Origin: Roseobacter ponti
GTDB lineage: Bacteria > Pseudomonadota > Alphaproteobacteria > Rhodobacterales > Rhodobacteraceae
NCBI RefSeq assembly: GCF_012932215.1
Contig: NZ_CP048788.1
Location: forward strand, 1,302,001-1,366,000
Reading direction: 5' to 3'
Length of the DNA stretch: 64,000 nt
The notes under the pieces are model-generated. The model searched no databases. It was not told the origin of the DNA and worked only from the letters and a program-made list of their open reading frames with translations. Positions 61,653-64,000 of this stretch are shown piece after piece. The position numbers were made by a program, and so were the translations under genes. Numbering within the stretch: the stretch's first letter is position 1; each line of letters starts with the position of its first letter.

Positions 61653-63257
61653 ATGAAGCTTCAATCCAGCGCCCTGCCGGCTTCGGAGGTCTTTCAGGCC
61701 AATCGAAAGGCGCACCTCGAGGCCCTTGCAGAGGTCACCTCAGCCGCAGAGGTGGCGGCGCTTGGCGGCGGTGAAAAATCGCGCGAACGCCATGTCAGCC
61801 GTGGCAAAATGCTGCCCCGGGACCGTGTGGCGGGATTGCTTGATCCCGGCAGCCCGTTTCTTGAAGTCGGGGCAACAGCGGCGCACGGGCTTTACGGCGG
61901 TGCCGCCCCCTGTGCGGGCGTCATCGCCGGTGTCGGGCGGGTCGAAGGGCAGGACGTCATGGTCGTCTGCAACGACGCCACGGTGAAGGGCGGTACTTAT
62001 TATCCGATGACGGTGAAAAAACACCTGCGCGCTCAGGAAATCGCGCAGGAAAACCATCTGCCCTGCATCTATCTGGTGGACAGCGGCGGGGCCAATCTCC
62101 CCAACCAGGATGAGGTGTTCCCGGACCGGGACCACTTCGGACGGATTTTCTATAACCAGGCGCGGATGAGTGCCATGGGCATTCCGCAGATCGCTGTCGT
62201 GATGGGTTCCTGCACGGCGGGCGGGGCCTATGTGCCGGCGATGTCGGATGTGTCGGTGATCGTCAAAAACCAGGGCACGATCTTTCTGGCCGGCCCCCCG
62301 CTGGTCAAAGCCGCCACCGGCGAGGTTGTCAGCGCCGAAGATCTGGGCGGGGGGGATGTGCACACGCGGCTCAGTGGTGTTGCGGATTATCTCGCCGAAG
62401 ACGATGCTCACGCCCTGGCGCTCGCGCGCCGGGCCGTACGGTCGCTTAACCGGCGCCGGCCTGAAAGCGTGGATTTTGCGCCGTCAGAAGAGCCCGCGTA
62501 TGACCCTGAAGAAATCCTGGGCGTGGTGCCTGCTGATCTGCGCACGCCCTACGATATCCGTGAGGTGATCGCGCGTCTCGTCGACGGGTCACGCTTTGAC
62601 GAATTCAAAGCGCGGTTCGGCGAGACACTGGTCACCGGCTTTTCCCATATCCGTGGCTGTCCGGTGGGCATAATCGCCAACAACGGCGTGCTTTTCTCGG
62701 ACTCCGCGCAAAAGGGTGCGCATTTCGTTGAGCTCTGTTCGCAACGTAAAACGCCGCTGGTTTTTCTGCAGAACATCACCGGGTTTATGGTCGGGCGGAA
62801 GTATGAAAACGAAGGTATCGCGCGGCACGGGGCCAAGATGGTTACGGCCGTTGCCTCGACCAGTGTGCCGAAAATCACGATGCTGGTGGGCGGCTCTTTC
62901 GGGGCCGGAAATTACGGCATGGCCGGGCGTGCCTACAGTCCGCGGTTTATGTGGACCTGGCCCAATTCGCGCATTTCGGTGATGGGCGGTGCCCAGGCCG
63001 CGGGCGTGCTGGCGACCGTTAAACGCGATGCGATTGAGCGGTCGGGCGGAGCCTGGAGCACAGAGGATGAGGCTGCGTTCAAACAGCCGACCATTGATAT
63101 GTTCGCGGAACAGAGCCATCCGCTTTATGCCTCGGCAAGGCTCTGGGATGACGGCATCATCGATCCGCGCAAGAGCCGTGATGTGCTGGATCTGTCGCTG
63201 CGCGCGGCGCTGAACGCACCGATTGAGGAGACACGCTTTGGCGTTTTCCGGATGTAG
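61653..63257 (+). CDS. mccB: methylcrotonyl-CoA carboxylase beta (carboxyltransferase) subunit
   Basis: The carboxyltransferase that moves CO2 from carboxybiotin to 3-methylcrotonyl-CoA. At 534 aa it has the N-terminal [56 protein letters not shown] and the C-terminal crotonase half with [20 protein letters not shown] and [11 protein letters not shown]. The [10 protein letters not shown] segment favours the MCC over the propionyl-CoA form. AGGGGA precedes the ATG at 61653; a longer frame from 61590 is not family-like. The biotin carboxylase subunit follows after 44 bp. Confidence 0.95.
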   Translation: MKLQSSALPASEVFQANRKAHLEALAEVTSAAEVAALGGGEKSRERHVSRGKMLPRDRVAGLLDPGSPFLEVGATAAHGLYGGAAPCAGVIAGVGRVEGQDVMVVCNDATVKGGTYYPMTVKKHLRAQEIAQENHLPCIYLVDSGGANLPNQDEVFPDRDHFGRIFYNQARMSAMGIPQIAVVMGSCTAGGAYVPAMSDVSVIVKNQGTIFLAGPPLVKAATGEVVSAEDLGGGDVHTRLSGVADYLAEDDAHALALARRAVRSLNRRRPESVDFAPSEEPAYDPEEILGVVPADLRTPYDIREVIARLVDGSRFDEFKARFGETLVTGFSHIRGCPVGIIANNGVLFSDSAQKGAHFVELCSQRKTPLVFLQNITGFMVGRKYENEGIARHGAKMVTAVASTSVPKITMLVGGSFGAGNYGMAGRAYSPRFMWTWPNSRISVMGGAQAAGVLATVKRDAIERSGGAWSTEDEAAFKQPTIDMFAEQSHPLYASARLWDDGIIDPRKSRDVLDLSLRAALNAPIEETRFGVFRM

Positions 63258-63301
63258 CGCAGAGCACGCAGAGAGCCGGTGCCGCGCCGGGGGAGCAAGA
63301 T

Positions 63302-64000
63302 ATGTTTAAGACGATCCTGATCGCAAACCGCGGCGAAATCGCCTGCCGGGTCATCGCAACGGCGCGTAGCTCAGGGGTCAGCACGGTGGCCGTTTATTCA
63401 GACGCTGACAGTGCTGCAGAACATGTCCGACTTGCAGACAGAGCCGTGCATATCGGCGGATCCGCACCCTCGGAAAGCTATCTGCGCGGCGATCGGATTA
63501 TCGAAGCTGCTCTTGCGACAGGCGCTGAGGCGATCCACCCGGGGTACGGGTTTCTGAGTGAAAATCCCGGTTTCGTGGAGGCAGTGGAGGCCGCGGGTCT
63601 GGTCTTTATCGGGCCGTCGGCGGATGCAATCCGCGCGATGGGTCTGAAAGACGCGGCCAAAGCGCTGATGGCTGCGGCCGGCGTCCCGGTTGTGCCGGGC
63701 TATCACGGCGCGGATCAGGACGATGACCTGCTGGCGCGCGAGGCCGCAGTGATCGGTTATCCGGTGCTGATCAAGGCCGTCGCGGGTGGTGGCGGCAAGG
63801 GCATGCGCCTGGTGGAAGGGCCGGGAGATTTCGCGCGGGCGCTCGCCTCAGCACGGTCCGAGGCGAAGACGGCGTTCGGCAATGCAGATGTGCTGGTCGA
63901 GAAGTTCGTGACCGCGCCCCGTCACATCGAGGTGCAGGTTTTCGGCGATGGCAGCCGCGCGGTACATCTTTTTGAGCGCGACTGCTCGCTGCAGCGGCGC
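63302..64000 (+). CDS. mccA: methylcrotonyl-CoA carboxylase alpha (biotin carboxylase) subunit, 3'-truncated
   Basis: The first 233 codons of a biotin carboxylase/biotin carrier subunit, open to the window edge. N-terminal FKTILIANRGEIACRVIATA is the family hallmark. IHPGYGFLSENPGFVEAVE, the ATP-grasp glycine-rich loop KAVAGGGGKGMRLV, and LVEKFVTAPRHIEVQVFGD followed by ERDCSLQRR are visible. The biotin-attachment MKM motif is beyond the window. GGGGGAG lies before the ATG. Position after mccB and ivd identifies it as MCC rather than acetyl- or propionyl-CoA carboxylase. Confidence 0.93.
   Translation, partial: MFKTILIANRGEIACRVIATARSSGVSTVAVYSDADSAAEHVRLADRAVHIGGSAPSESYLRGDRIIEAALATGAEAIHPGYGFLSENPGFVEAVEAAGLVFIGPSADAIRAMGLKDAAKALMAAAGVPVVPGYHGADQDDDLLAREAAVIGYPVLIKAVAGGGGKGMRLVEGPGDFARALASARSEAKTAFGNADVLVEKFVTAPRHIEVQVFGDGSRAVHLFERDCSLQRR

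Noticed and set aside
1-64000. CRISPR arrays, tRNA/rRNA genes, insertion sequences, prophage or toxin-antitoxin modules
   Set aside because: No direct-repeat arrays, tRNA-like cloverleaf strings, transposase or integrase motifs or paired small toxin-antitoxin frames were recognised; the segment is contiguous core chromosome.

Overview
The window is a gene-dense, GC-rich chromosomal segment. It almost certainly comes from an alphaproteobacterium of the Rhodobacterales (Roseobacter group). The evidence is the murB-ddl-ftsQ-ftsA-ftsZ-lpxC-bamD-recN order, the FtsZ C-terminal peptide, the CobS/CobT chelatase pair beside a DnaJ-like protein and BolA, full-length PntA/PntB, and several small proteins of a kind I associate with this group. 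I see no tRNA, rRNA, CRISPR array, insertion sequence, integrase or phage gene. This is core chromosome, not an accessory island.

Layout. 1-9.8 kb: end of the division and cell-wall cluster (murB fragment, ddl, ftsQ, ftsA, ftsZ), then lpxC (lipid A), bamD (outer-membrane assembly) and recN (repair). The 397-bp ftsA-ftsZ gap holds a perfect DnaA box, two GANTC sites and an inverted repeat. 9.9-19.4 kb: a ClC channel/exchanger, then a mostly minus-strand block (DUF427, Xaa-Pro aminopeptidase, CobT, CobS, DnaJ-like), divergent bolA, and two minus-strand genes (DUF4177, hotdog thioesterase). 19.4-27.5 kb: gatB, an unfamiliar two-gene unit, an SLT-like muramidase, a membrane protein, an SDR and pepN. 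27.5-33.5 kb: small proteins, malate synthase G, a GlcG-like protein, a class I amidotransferase-like hydrolase, an SDR, a VOC protein and an ICMT-like methyltransferase. 33.5-40 kb: the pntAB transhydrogenase with a thioesterase, a MATE exporter and a DUF3422 protein.

40.3-50.1 kb is a catabolic locus. A peptide-type ABC importer (binding protein and two permeases on the minus strand, a fused double ATPase on the plus strand) is divergent from and adjacent to two M20 metallohydrolases flanking a DAO-family FAD oxidoreductase. This suggests uptake, deacylation or hydrolysis, and oxidation of an N-acyl amino acid or peptide-like substrate. 50.1-57.3 kb is mostly envelope biosynthesis: a core glycosyltransferase, Kdo transferase waaA, moaA, a lipoprotein, glmS and glmU. 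57.4-59.3 kb: a Gph-type phosphatase and a DegT-family aminotransferase. 59.5 kb to the end: the start of a leucine-degradation operon (isovaleryl-CoA dehydrogenase, methylcrotonyl-CoA carboxylase beta, and the alpha subunit cut by the window edge), interrupted by two unknown genes.

Most assignments rest on motifs and full-length similarity recognised by eye; no searches were run. Start codons were chosen from Shine-Dalgarno spacing and familiar N-termini, and several differ from the longest possible reading frame. No clearly new multi-gene system was found. The most worthwhile leads are the ftsZ control region, a recurrent post-stop-codon motif, the catabolic locus, a stop codon held in a 13-bp hairpin, and the unknown gene pairs.
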